Positions 26,609-35,320 of a stretch of DNA of 64,000 nt are shown piece after piece. Under the pieces are notes generated by a model that saw only the letters and a program-made list of their open reading frames with translations, did no database searches and had not been told where the DNA came from. Source of the stretch: JAYPHU01 sp038127535. Lineage in GTDB: Bacteria > Pseudomonadota > Alphaproteobacteria > Rhodospirillales > UBA2165. Every line of letters starts with the position of its first letter. The first letter of the stretch is position 1. Location of the stretch: positions 1 through 64,000 of the forward strand of contig JAYPHU010000003.1 in the NCBI GenBank assembly GCA_038127535.1, in the 5' to 3' direction. The position numbers and the translations under genes were made by a program.

Positions 26609-28270
26609 TCACGCCCCGCGGACGGTGTCGATGAGGCCCGCCGGGTCGTTAGGCGCCGCGTCGCCGCGCCAGGCCACGTGGCCATCTGGTCGCACAAGAA
26701 CAAGCTTCTTTTCGTAGTAACGGACCACGTCCTCCTTCTGGCAGTCTACGGTTTTGAACGGCATGCCGACGGCCTCGGCCGCCGCTTCCAGCGCGCTGGT
26801 GCCCACCGACGGGTCGGTCCGCACCAGCACAAAACCATGGCCGTACCAATCCAATGTCGACGAGCCGTCTTCCAGCCACGCGTGTGGGGCACGATGGCCC
26901 GGTGCGGCGGAATGGACATAGTTCATGGTTTCCAGCGGCGGGCCCTTGTCGCCGTTATAGACGATGATCGGCGAGTCCTCGTAGCGGTAGCCGAGCACCA
27001 GCCCGTCTGTGTCGTATTCCCGGTCCATATCAATGTCGTGTAGGACCTTTCTAAATTCTTCCCGGAACGCCTCCCCTTCCGGCGAGTCTGCAACCAATAG
27101 CGGCCCCTTGGGCAGTTTGGCGAACTGGGTGAAGTTGAGCGCCGCCTCGTCGGTGATGATCTGCGCCGTCGGCCGGCGCTCCGCATCGAAGCTGGCGAGC
27201 AGCTTGTCCCCGCCCCAGCCCTGAATGACCGCGGCCAGTTTCCAGCCGACATCCACCGCTTCCTGGATGCCGGTGTTCATGCCGAACCCGCCGGTGGGCG
27301 ACATCTGCTTGGCCGCATCGCCGGCCAGGAATACCCGGCCCTTGGAGAATTGTTCGGCGGTCACCCGCTTGCGCTCCCACGGTAGGATAGAGATCACCTC
27401 GAACTCGAAATCCGTGCCGACGGCGCGGCGCAGATGCTCCCCCGCCTCCTCGTGGGTTAGTTCGGTACCGAGGGGCAGATGCATAATGGAGAGCCGCCAG
27501 AGATCTTTGCCATTAATGGCGACGATATCCGCCCACATTCCGTTCTCGCCGAACACCCACTGCATAATGGTCCGGCCTTTTTCCAGGAGAAGATCGCTCC
27601 GTTCCGAGCGGAAGAACACGGTCTGATTAAAGTTGAGCCCGAAATCTCCTTGCAGCTGGACGCCCAATTGCTCGCGGATATCGCTCATGGCGCCGTCGCA
27701 GGCAATCAAATACTGTGCTCGGACGGTGCGCGGCTCGTCGGTGCGGAGGTGGCGGATTTGTGCGGTGACCCCGTCGGAATCCTGCTTGAAGGAGACAAAT
27801 TCTGTCTCATACAGGAAATCAACATTGGGCATGGCCCTGCCGTGGTCGCGCAAGATCGGATCAAACCACAGTTGCGAACAGCGCTGGAGGGCTTCCGGTG
27901 AATTGATGTATTTCTCGTCTTTCCGTGCAGGGAATTCGTAGCGGGCGAGCTCGTGCCCACCGTAGGCCTGAGTGACAAAATGGATGTTCCGAGGGAAATC
28001 GTCGGGGATGCTCTGCGCGCGAACCTGGTCGATGACGCCCCAACGCCGGCACATTTCCGAGGTGCGCACACCGACCTGGTTCATCTTGGGATGCCCGATG
28101 GAGCCGTCCCGGCGTTCCACCAGGATGCACTCGACGCCCTGATAACCCAGTTCGATGGCTGCGGCGAGCCCCACCGGCCCACCGCCGACAATCAAAACCG
28201 GCACTTCGATATCCGGCGCGCCGGCGTCTTCGCCCATTTCTTCCAGCGATTTTTCCAATGGCTCGTTCAT
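26609..28270 (-). CDS. FAD-dependent aromatic monooxygenase (second paralogue)
   Basis: The 553-residue protein belongs to the same class A flavin monooxygenase family as the one at 7115. The FAD motif GGGPVGLAAAIELGYQG is at about 30-46, and the second motif GDAAKQMSPTGGFGMN near 322 has Lys in place of the usual His. The C-terminal thioredoxin-like domain ends WRGDAAPNDPAGLIDTVRG. The start ATG has GAGGGAGA upstream. It is flanked by a lipoprotein gene upstream on the same strand but has a separate start region. It probably hydroxylates a phenolic substrate. Confidence 0.84.
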   Translation of the reverse strand: MNEPLEKSLEEMGEDAGAPDIEVPVLIVGGGPVGLAAAIELGYQGVECILVERRDGSIGHPKMNQVGVRTSEMCRRWGVIDQVRAQSIPDDFPRNIHFVTQAYGGHELARYEFPARKDEKYINSPEALQRCSQLWFDPILRDHGRAMPNVDFLYETEFVSFKQDSDGVTAQIRHLRTDEPRTVRAQYLIACDGAMSDIREQLGVQLQGDFGLNFNQTVFFRSERSDLLLEKGRTIMQWVFGENGMWADIVAINGKDLWRLSIMHLPLGTELTHEEAGEHLRRAVGTDFEFEVISILPWERKRVTAEQFSKGRVFLAGDAAKQMSPTGGFGMNTGIQEAVDVGWKLAAVIQGWGGDKLLASFDAERRPTAQIITDEAALNFTQFAKLPKGPLLVADSPEGEAFREEFRKVLHDIDMDREYDTDGLVLGYRYEDSPIIVYNGDKGPPLETMNYVHSAAPGHRAPHAWLEDGSSTLDWYGHGFVLVRTDPSVGTSALEAAAEAVGMPFKTVDCQKEDVVRYYEKKLVLVRPDGHVAWRGDAAPNDPAGLIDTVRGA

Positions 28271-28418
28271 AGAATCTCCCTCGACCTTCGCGGTTCCGCC
28301 AACATGCCACGCCGCATCCGGTCGTCCAAGGACTCATCGCCGCCCGGACCGAGCCGACGGCAATTAAATCCTTGTGGAAACGTCCCGGATGCCGCTGGGG
28401 CCGACCGTCCTTAGTGAT

Positions 28419-28697
28419 TTAGTTGGCCTTTGTGCAGTCAATGATCCACTGGTGATGCATGGAGCCAATGTCCAGTTCACCGGCACGGGTGTAGCGACCG
28501 TCGCAGATTTTAGCTGCTTTCGCCGCAAAGGCGTTGTCGATCTCCTGACGGGTCTCCAAGTCACCCGATTCATAGCGCAGTTCATATTTTCCGGCGCTGA
28601 GAGGATGAACGGAAACGGTGTCGGGCGCCGCTGTCTGGCAGGCAGACAGTAGAGCCAGGATCGCCAACACAATGCCGAATTTGATCTGATTGACCAT
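28419..28697 (-). CDS. Small lipoprotein, unknown function
   Basis: The 92-residue product has a lipoprotein signal peptide with lipobox LLSAC and Cys near residue 20. A mature domain of about 70 residues contains two other cysteines, in KICDGRY and IIDCTK, that could form a disulfide. The residue after Cys is Gln, which predicts outer-membrane sorting. I do not recognise the domain. It stands alone between two divergent or unrelated genes. Confidence 0.65.
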   Translation of the reverse strand: MVNQIKFGIVLAILALLSACQTAAPDTVSVHPLSAGKYELRYESGDLETRQEIDNAFAAKAAKICDGRYTRAGELDIGSMHHQWIIDCTKAN

Positions 28698-28797
28698 GCA
28701 ACATTAACGCACGAAGCGATCCCACATTCCCAGACTCTTATCATGAACTTCTGAAATGGAAGTGCTAGTCTGGCGCCAATTTTGGGAGGGCGACAAC

Positions 28798-30228
28798 ATG
28801 GAACTCAAGGGACTAACAGCCGTCGAGGTGATGTACGGGCTGGATGCGGGTGATTTTTCCGCCGTGGAACTGGCCCGGGCGCTCATTGAACAAGCCGAAG
28901 ACCAGGCGCATCTCAACGCCCTGGTCAATTTCGACGGCGACAGGTTCCTATCCGCAGCCCGGCAATCCGACGAGGAGCGGGCCGACGGCAACATCAAAGG
29001 CCCCCTTCATGGCCTGCCCATCGTGGTGAAGGACAATGTAGATGTGGCCGGCTGCATCACCACCGCGTCAACCCCGGCCCTGGCGGATCATGTGGCGGCC
29101 AAGCAGGGTCCGGTGATGGACGCGATCCTGAACGCCGGCGCGATTGTCATGGCCAAGGCCAACATGCACGAACTGGCGTTTACGCCGGGCATCATCCCGC
29201 CCGCCGACGGCAGCCCGATCCAATTCGGCGCGCACGGCAATGCGCTGAATCCGTACGACACATCGCGTTCCCCGGCGGGCAGCTCGTCCGGCACCGGTGC
29301 AGCCATCGCCGCCCGGATAGCGCCGGCGGGGCTGGGCTCTGATACCGGCGGGAGCGTGCGCAATCCGTCCGCCTGGTGCGGCATCACCGGGCTGCGCCCC
29401 TCTCTCAAACGCTATGCCCAGGATTTGGTTGTGCCGATCTCCTGGACCCGGGACACGATCGGCCCGATGGCGCGGTCGGTCAACGACCTGTTTCTGTTGG
29501 ATCAGGTGATCACAGGCGCACCGGCGGAGCCCCCCCTTTCCCTCTCCGGCATCCGGCTGGGCATCGACCGGGACTATTACTGCACCAGCGTCGATCCAGA
29601 AATTGCCACTATGTTCGACGAGGAAACCAAACGCCTGTCGGACGCCGGCGCAGAGATCACCGACGTCAGCATCGAGGGCCTGGAAGAAATGATCAGCGCC
29701 TTCGGCCAAGCGATTTCCATGTACGAGATCGTTCGCGCCCTGCCTGACTACCTGAAAGCCAGCGGCGCAAAGATCGGTGTGGCGCAACTGTTGGACGGCA
29801 TCTCCGCCAGCGGCCTGCAGGATACACTGCGAAAACTGCTCAAACCGGAGACGATTACCGAAGAGGCCTATCAGGAATCCCTGGAGCTTCGCAAAACCCT
29901 GCAGGCCCGCCACGCAGCTTGTTTCGCTGATAACGATTTGGACGCGCTGATTCTGCCGGCGACCCTGATCCCGCCGTTTCCGCTCGCCGATCCGGGGACA
30001 TATGAATACCGTGGCAAAGAAATGCCGGGCCTTCACGGCTGTCATCACAATGTGCAGCCGCCCACACTTTGCGGTACGCCGGGCCTCACCATGGCGACCG
30101 CGCTTAACTCGGACGGTCTACCGATGGCCATCGGGCTGGACGGGCCCGCCGGCGGCGACCGCCGGCTGTTGGCCATCGGTGCGGCCTATGAGGCGATCCG
30201 CCCACCCGTGCCCTCGCCCTTCCGGTAA
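28798..30228 (+). CDS. Amidase signature family enzyme
   Basis: The 476-residue protein carries the Ser-cisSer-Lys triad of the amidase signature family: Lys78 in IVVKDNVDVAG, the GSSSG loop at 161-165 and Ser186 in SDTGGSVRNPS. Members hydrolyse amides such as indoleacetamide, mandelamide or Gln-tRNA partners. No gatB or gatC neighbour is visible, so a catabolic amidase is more likely. The start at 28798 follows GGGAGGG and the upstream in-frame codon at 28756 is less credible. Confidence 0.87.
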   Translation: MELKGLTAVEVMYGLDAGDFSAVELARALIEQAEDQAHLNALVNFDGDRFLSAARQSDEERADGNIKGPLHGLPIVVKDNVDVAGCITTASTPALADHVAAKQGPVMDAILNAGAIVMAKANMHELAFTPGIIPPADGSPIQFGAHGNALNPYDTSRSPAGSSSGTGAAIAARIAPAGLGSDTGGSVRNPSAWCGITGLRPSLKRYAQDLVVPISWTRDTIGPMARSVNDLFLLDQVITGAPAEPPLSLSGIRLGIDRDYYCTSVDPEIATMFDEETKRLSDAGAEITDVSIEGLEEMISAFGQAISMYEIVRALPDYLKASGAKIGVAQLLDGISASGLQDTLRKLLKPETITEEAYQESLELRKTLQARHAACFADNDLDALILPATLIPPFPLADPGTYEYRGKEMPGLHGCHHNVQPPTLCGTPGLTMATALNSDGLPMAIGLDGPAGGDRRLLAIGAAYEAIRPPVPSPFR

Positions 30229-30547
30229 ACCCTCCAGACGCAAAACACTCACACGATGGCCCATCTCGGGACCGGCTATACGTCCGGTCTTCATCGACAG
30301 GGAAAACATACCGTATTCCCCAATCGTTTCTAGATACCTAAGGAAAACCCTCAATTGGAGTCTCTTTTATTGTGGATTTCCCAAATAACAGAAACTGCGC
30401 ATTGCGTCGAAAGCCCAGACGAGTGGCGTTCCAATTCGCGACTCAATATCAAATAGTTATCGGCCCGTATTTTTTGGCTTGGACTGCCGGGCGTGAGTTG
30501 CGACAGTAGCGGCACCGGAAAACCAGTACGGAATGCCAGGGGGACAA
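30229..30547. other. Intergenic region, 319 bases, no gene recognised
   Basis: This stretch has no ORF with a credible ribosome site and codon pattern. It is more AT-rich than its surroundings, notably in 30340-30500. The ribosome site for the next gene (CAGGGGGAC) lies at its right end. I see no clear hairpin or repeat. Confidence 0.6.
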
Positions 30548-31438
30548 ATGTCAAAATTTGAGCGAATCGGTTGGATCGGCCTCGGAAAAATGGGCGATCC
30601 CATGGCCTTGAATCTGATTAAGGCCGGGAACAACGTTACCGTCTATAACCGCAGCGCCGGGAAAGCCAAACCCCACACGGATGCCGGCGGCGCCTTGGGC
30701 GCCTACCCTGCCGAGGTGGCGCAAAATTCGGATATCGTGTTCACCATGATCTCCGACGACAATGCTCTCGAACAAATCGCTCTGGGCGATGACGGGGTGA
30801 TCGCCAATTTGGCCGAGGGTTCCACCTACGTGGATATGAGTACCGTTTCGCCGGTGGCCTCCGAGAAAGTAGCCGAGGCCGCGGCCGCCAAGAACATCGC
30901 CTATCTACGCTCACCTGTGAACGGCACGGTGATGCAGGCGGAAGCCTCGACCCTGGTGATCATGATCTCCGGGCCGAAGGAGAGCTACGACGCCGTTCTG
31001 CCGCTGTATCAGCTCATGGGCGACAAGATTTTCTACATCGGCGAAACCGAACAGGCCCGCTACCTGAAGCTCTGTATCAACACTATGATCGGCATCTCGT
31101 CCTCGATGATGGGGGAAGCCCTGACCTTCGGCGAAGCCGGCGGGCTCGACTGGGACACCATGATCGACATCATCGCCGCCAGCGCGGTCGGCTCACCGGT
31201 GGTGAACTATAAAGTCGATATGCTCAAAAAGCGGGACTTCACCGCCGCCTTCACCGCCGTCCAGATGGCCAAGGATTTCGATCTGGCGCTAGGAACGGCA
31301 GAAAAATACAACGTCCCCATGCCCATCACCTCGATGGTACGCGGCCATTGGGACGATATGATGACTGCCGGGCGGGGCGAGGACGATTTCTTCGCCTATG
31401 TCGAGGTTCTGGAGGAAAAAGCCGGGATCAAGAAATAG
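30548..31438 (+). CDS. Beta-hydroxyacid dehydrogenase (3-hydroxyisobutyrate dehydrogenase family)
   Basis: The 296-residue protein has an N-terminal Rossmann motif GLGKMGDPMA at 11-20, the substrate-binding loop in the form SPVNGTVMQAEA (family consensus DAPVSGG), and the lysine-bearing YLKLCINTM helix. These enzymes oxidise beta-hydroxyacids with NAD(P)+ or reduce short semialdehydes. The start at 30548 has AGGGGGA about 4 bases before; the alternative ATG at 30533 overlaps that ribosome site. A more distant family member lies at 50604. Confidence 0.86.
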   Translation: MSKFERIGWIGLGKMGDPMALNLIKAGNNVTVYNRSAGKAKPHTDAGGALGAYPAEVAQNSDIVFTMISDDNALEQIALGDDGVIANLAEGSTYVDMSTVSPVASEKVAEAAAAKNIAYLRSPVNGTVMQAEASTLVIMISGPKESYDAVLPLYQLMGDKIFYIGETEQARYLKLCINTMIGISSSMMGEALTFGEAGGLDWDTMIDIIAASAVGSPVVNYKVDMLKKRDFTAAFTAVQMAKDFDLALGTAEKYNVPMPITSMVRGHWDDMMTAGRGEDDFFAYVEVLEEKAGIKK

Positions 31439-31439
31439 T

Positions 31440-31455
31440 TGTGATGTAGATCATA
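31440..31455. promoter_or_regulatory. Possible CRP/FNR-type binding site
   Basis: The sequence reads tgtgatgtagatcata. It contains TGAT-N4-ATCA, the core of an FNR/FixK box, and at the same time TGTGA-N6-TCATA, near the CRP consensus. It lies 137 bases before the small secreted protein start at 31577. This is a motif match by eye only. Confidence 0.3.
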
Positions 31456-31576
31456 GTGATCTGCGGCCAGCCTGGCATATTATCGCCATGATTGGTGAGT
31501 GTAATCCGCGTACAATCGATTTCCTGCCCAAGAAATTAATTCAATAACGTTCTGTGAGGATCATGACATAACTCGT

Positions 31577-31822
31577 GTGAAATTATTGGAATCCCTGGCC
31601 TGCCTGCTGGTCGCCGCCGCGTTTGCGTTCGGCACAGTGGCCGTGTGCGAACCGGCCTTCGCACAAGACAAACCTAGCTTCTCCGGTAAGAAGGAAGAAA
31701 AGGGCAGCCGCAAGGCGTCCGCCCGGGAGCATGCCTACCAGATGGGTAACAAGACCCGGAAGAACACGGACAAGGCCGAGTCCAACAACGATGACGACGG
31801 TAAGAAGGGTAAGAAGGGCTAG
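31577..31822 (+). CDS. Small secreted lysine-rich protein
   Basis: The 81-residue product has a signal peptide with a long hydrophobic core and cleavage after AFA (about residue 29). The mature part is only about 52 residues, dominated by Lys, Asp, Asn and Glu, and ends KKGKKG. It has no cysteine after processing and is probably disordered. The start is a GTG; the ribosome site is unclear because GAGGA lies 19 bases upstream. The function is unknown; the charge pattern would suit binding nucleic acid, envelope polymers or metals, but that is a guess. Confidence 0.5.
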   Translation: MKLLESLACLLVAAAFAFGTVAVCEPAFAQDKPSFSGKKEEKGSRKASAREHAYQMGNKTRKNTDKAESNNDDDGKKGKKG

Positions 31823-31906
31823 TCACTCCCCGCTTCCGACATTTACGGCGGCCCGTCCGGCGCGTATGGTGCGAGAAATTCACCATCTCCCCGGCGGGCC
31901 GTTCGT

Positions 31907-32560
31907 ATGTCCAAGGAAATCATCTATTTCGGCGATCCCATGTGTTCCTGGTGCTGGGGTTTCGCGCCCACCATCGACCGCATCAACCATGACTATGCAG
32001 ATAGCGCACCGTTGAGTATCGTCCTGGGTGGACTGCATGCCTATGACAGTGATCCCATGAGCGATGAGTACAAGGCGACCATCAAGCATCATTGGGAAGA
32101 CGTGAACCGGGCCACCGAAGCGGAATTCGACTACCGGTTTTTCGACCGCGACGGCTTCGTGTTGGACACCGAACCCGCCTGCCGCGCCGCCGCCACGGTC
32201 CGGCGCATGGACAAGACCAAAATGCTGGGGTTCTACGAGTCCGTCAGCCGCAGTTTCTATTCGGAAAACAAAGACACCACGAGCCCGGATACCTTTAAGG
32301 CCCTGGCCGACGAAGCCAGCCTGAATGTAGAGGAATTTTCCCGGCTGTTCGAGTCCGACGAAATGAAACAAGAGACCCTGAACGACTTTCGCATGGCGCA
32401 ATCCCTGGGCGTCACCGGCTTTCCGACCCTTGTCGTCATGGAAGGTGACGGCGATAATCAGAAACTGGCCATGTTGACCGCAGGCTATCAGCCATATGAG
32501 AACCTGAAGCCGGTGATTGATCACTGGCTGGAACACGGATTGGAAGAGACGGCGCAATGA
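31907..32560 (+). CDS. DsbA-family thioredoxin-like protein (FrnE-like)
   Basis: The 217-residue protein starts with a thioredoxin-fold strand and the active-site motif CSWC in FGDPMCSWCWGFAP. The helical insertion and the cis-Pro region (GVTGFPTLVVM) match the cytoplasmic FrnE/DsbA-like group. No signal peptide is present. It may act as a disulfide reductase or isomerase, or as a glutathione-dependent isomerase. It overlaps the pirin gene by four bases (ATGA), so the two are translationally coupled. Confidence 0.82.
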   Translation: MSKEIIYFGDPMCSWCWGFAPTIDRINHDYADSAPLSIVLGGLHAYDSDPMSDEYKATIKHHWEDVNRATEAEFDYRFFDRDGFVLDTEPACRAAATVRRMDKTKMLGFYESVSRSFYSENKDTTSPDTFKALADEASLNVEEFSRLFESDEMKQETLNDFRMAQSLGVTGFPTLVVMEGDGDNQKLAMLTAGYQPYENLKPVIDHWLEHGLEETAQ

Positions 32561-33414
32561 ACGAACTTTCAAAAAAACGGGTGATCAGTCACTGGGTCCC
32601 CGGCGTGCCCACCACAGACGGGGCGGGCGTCAAGCTGACCCGGATGATCGGCACTCAGCAGTTGGACATGGTGGACCCGTTCCTGATGCTGGACCGGATG
32701 GATTCGGACGATCCTGATTCCTATATCGCGGGCTTTCCCAATCATCCCCATCGTGGGTTCGAAACGGTCACCATCATGCTGGACGGGGTAATGCGCCACA
32801 ACGACTCGGTCGGCAATGAAGGCGTGCTGGGCCCGGGCGACGTGCAGTGGATGACCGCCGGCAAGGGCATCATCCATTCGGAGATTCCGGAGATGGTGGA
32901 AGGCCGCCTGCGAGGCTTTCAGCTTTGGGTCAATCTGCCCTCCGATCAGAAGATGATCGAGCCCCGCTATCAGGACATTCAAGCCGGCGACATCCCCAAG
33001 GTCGAGGTGCCGGGCGGCTCCGCGCGCGTCATCGCCGGTGTGTACGAAGGCGCCACCGGTCCCGCCGTGCCGAAGATCGAAGCGCGGTTGCTGGATGTCA
33101 CCCTGGACGCCGGCGCGGCCTGGACCATTGATACGACGCCCAGCGCGCAAATCTTCATGTGCGTCTATGAGGGCGCGGTGACCGGCCATGACAGTCTGGG
33201 CCGGGAGCAAGAGATCAACGCTCCGGCGGTGGTGCTGTTTCATGGTCAGGGCGAAATTGAGATAACGGCCGGCGAGACCGGCGCGAGCATTCTTTACGCG
33301 GAGGGGAAACCGCTGAACGAGCCGATCTCCCGCATGGGACCGTTCGTCATGAACACCTATGAGGAAATCAAACAAGCGGTGGACGATTACAATTCGGGCC
33401 GCCTCACGGACTAG
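32557..33414 (+). CDS. Pirin family protein
   Basis: The 285-residue protein is a bicupin of the pirin family. The metal ligands are H63 and H65 (PNHPHRGFETVT), H107 and E109 (GIIHSE). Bacterial pirins oxidise flavonols such as quercetin or bind partner dehydrogenases. The start overlaps the DsbA-like gene, and the single-domain cupin gene follows after 24 bases, so these three form an operon. A role in metabolism of aromatic or flavonoid compounds is plausible. Confidence 0.9.
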   Translation: MNELSKKRVISHWVPGVPTTDGAGVKLTRMIGTQQLDMVDPFLMLDRMDSDDPDSYIAGFPNHPHRGFETVTIMLDGVMRHNDSVGNEGVLGPGDVQWMTAGKGIIHSEIPEMVEGRLRGFQLWVNLPSDQKMIEPRYQDIQAGDIPKVEVPGGSARVIAGVYEGATGPAVPKIEARLLDVTLDAGAAWTIDTTPSAQIFMCVYEGAVTGHDSLGREQEINAPAVVLFHGQGEIEITAGETGASILYAEGKPLNEPISRMGPFVMNTYEEIKQAVDDYNSGRLTD

Positions 33415-33438
33415 GAAAAGCAACATGGAGACAACAAT

Positions 33439-33831
33439 ATGCTGGTCTTTGATCTGAAGGAAGAACAGGAGTTCCGCCCGGAACGCCATCTGGAGAAGGT
33501 CCTGGGCAAGGTGGAGGACGGGGACGTCACCGTCGCCTGCTGGGAGCCGGGCCATACCAGCCCCAACCATTGCCACCCTTTTGCTACGGAGATCTACTAC
33601 TGCGTCGAAGGCGGCGGGGTGATGAACGTCAATGGCGAGCAGGTCCAGATCACGCCGGGCAGCTTCATCGTTCATCCGCCGGGCGAGCTGCATGAATATG
33701 TGAACGGCGATGAACGCTCGATCCTGTTCCGGGTGCGCTACGGCGACAGCATGGAATCCCGCACCAAGGACTGGCCGACCCAGCCGAGCTGGGAGCCCAA
33801 CGATGACGACAAGGCCTATTTTGCCGGTTAG
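33439..33831 (+). CDS. Small cupin-domain protein
   Basis: The 130-residue protein has one cupin barrel with NHCHPFATEIYYCVEGGGVM near 46-65 (metal ligands H49, H51, E55 expected) and HPPGELHEY near 91. It could bind iron, manganese or zinc and act as dioxygenase, isomerase or storage-type sensor. It is the last gene of the DsbA-like/pirin/cupin group; the ribosome site ATGGAGAC lies before the ATG. Confidence 0.82.
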   Translation: MLVFDLKEEQEFRPERHLEKVLGKVEDGDVTVACWEPGHTSPNHCHPFATEIYYCVEGGGVMNVNGEQVQITPGSFIVHPPGELHEYVNGDERSILFRVRYGDSMESRTKDWPTQPSWEPNDDDKAYFAG

Positions 33832-33883
33832 AGCGGGACGCCAATTATACGCCCCCTTCCTCGCCCTTTAAAATCTATGGTGA

Positions 33884-34300
33884 TCTAGCCCCGGGAACTG
33901 CCAGAAAGTGCGCTTGATGGGCGACGAAACACGCCTGGCGCAGGTGATCGACAATCTGATTTCCAACGCCGCCAAGTTCTCTCCGGAGGGCGAAGAAGTC
34001 ACCATAAGTGTGGGCAGCATCGACGGCGGCATCGGCGTCCGCGATAAGGACAAGGCCCCCGGCATCCCGGAAGACTTCCGAAAACAGCTGTTCGACCGGT
34101 TTACCCAGGTGGATTCCTCCACCACCAAGAAGGCGCCGGGCACTGGGCTTGGCCCCGCCATCTGCAAGCACATTATCGACGGCCACAACGGCATCATCGA
34201 TGTGGAGAGCGAGGAAGGAAACGGCTCGGCCTTCTATTTCGTTTTGCCGGACGCCGCGCCGCCACCCCAACCGCCGGCCAACGACACCAAAGCGGCTTAG
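33884..34300 (+). pseudogene. Histidine kinase ATPase-domain fragment
   Basis: The open frame begins just after a TGA at 33881 and covers only the C-terminal ATPase domain of a sensor kinase. The N-box is QVIDNLISNAAKF. The G1 box, normally DxGxG, is disordered (VRDKDKAPGIPED), and the G2 box reads GTGLGPAIC with Pro where Leu is expected. No dimerisation domain with a phosphorylated His, no sensor and no start are present. It is a 5'-truncated, mutated relic. A downstream GTG or ATG could still be translated. Confidence 0.72.
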
Positions 34301-34318
34301 ACGGCTTTTCGACCGCAG

Positions 34319-35296
34319 CTACGGTGTCAGCAGCAGCTTACCGGACGTTCGGCGGGCTTCCATATCGGCCTGGGCCTGCGCCGCCTCTTCCAGCGGATAG
34401 GTCTCGCCGATCTTGATCTTCAGCTTGCCCGCCTGCCACAGATCAAACATCTCGGACGCCCGCCAGGTGATCTCTTCTTTGTCGCGGACAAAATCCTTCA
34501 GCGTGGTGCGGATCAAGCTGAGCGAGCCCATACGCGCCAGGATGCCTAGATCCATCTCCGGAATTGGGCCGGAGGCGAGGCCGAAATAGACGACCGTGCC
34601 GCGGGTCCGCAGCGCCTTGAGAGACGTCTCCCAGGTGGTCTTGCCGATGGAGTCGTAAACCACATGCACGCCATCGCCGCCGGTCAGCTCCCGCGTCGCC
34701 TCGGCAAAGTCCACCTGGTCATAGAGGATCGCTTCGTCGGCGCCGATGCTTTTGGCGAACGCGGCCTTCTCTTCATTGCCGACGGTGACAAAGACCGTCG
34801 AGCCTTGGGCCTTGGCGATCTGCACGGCGACTTGGCCGACCCCGCCCGCGCCGGCGTGGAACAGAATGGTCTCACCAGCTTTGACCTCGGGCGAGGAGCG
34901 GATGAGATAATGCGCAGTCAGCCCCTGCAGCATCAATGCGGCGGCCGAGCCGTAGTCCATGTCGTCGGGAATTTTGACCAGCCGGAAATCCGGGCAGAGG
35001 GCGTATTCGGCATACGCGCCGATTTTCGGATACCAATAGGCGACCCGGTCCCCTTCCTTGAAATCGGCAACCTCGGACCCGACGGCGGCGACCGTACCGG
35101 CGCCTTCCGCACCGCAGCCCATGGGCGGCTCCCCGCCTCGGACCCCGCGCCGCCAATAGATGTCGGCAAAGTTGATGCCGGCGACCTCGATCTTCACCAG
35201 GATCTCCTTGGGCCCCGGTTCCGGCACCGGCGCGTCGATAAGTTTCAGGACCTCCGGTCCGCCGAACGCACTGATTTGAATTGCTTTCATGGTCAC
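34319..35296 (-). CDS. NADPH:quinone oxidoreductase-like protein (medium-chain dehydrogenase family)
   Basis: This 325-residue MDR protein has the N-terminal GroES-like domain (VAGINFADIYWRRG near 39) and a Rossmann motif AGAGGVG at 148-154. It lacks the zinc-ligand cysteines of alcohol dehydrogenases, as quinone or enone reductases do. It would use NADPH to reduce quinones or activated alkenes. It begins 24 bases after the DctM gene on the same strand and is the last gene of the seven-gene block 34319-41234. Confidence 0.87.
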   Translation of the reverse strand: MTMKAIQISAFGGPEVLKLIDAPVPEPGPKEILVKIEVAGINFADIYWRRGVRGGEPPMGCGAEGAGTVAAVGSEVADFKEGDRVAYWYPKIGAYAEYALCPDFRLVKIPDDMDYGSAAALMLQGLTAHYLIRSSPEVKAGETILFHAGAGGVGQVAVQIAKAQGSTVFVTVGNEEKAAFAKSIGADEAILYDQVDFAEATRELTGGDGVHVVYDSIGKTTWETSLKALRTRGTVVYFGLASGPIPEMDLGILARMGSLSLIRTTLKDFVRDKEEITWRASEMFDLWQAGKLKIKIGETYPLEEAAQAQADMEARRTSGKLLLTP

Positions 35297-35320
35297 CTCG
35301 CCTAAGTTCCCTTCAATAGG

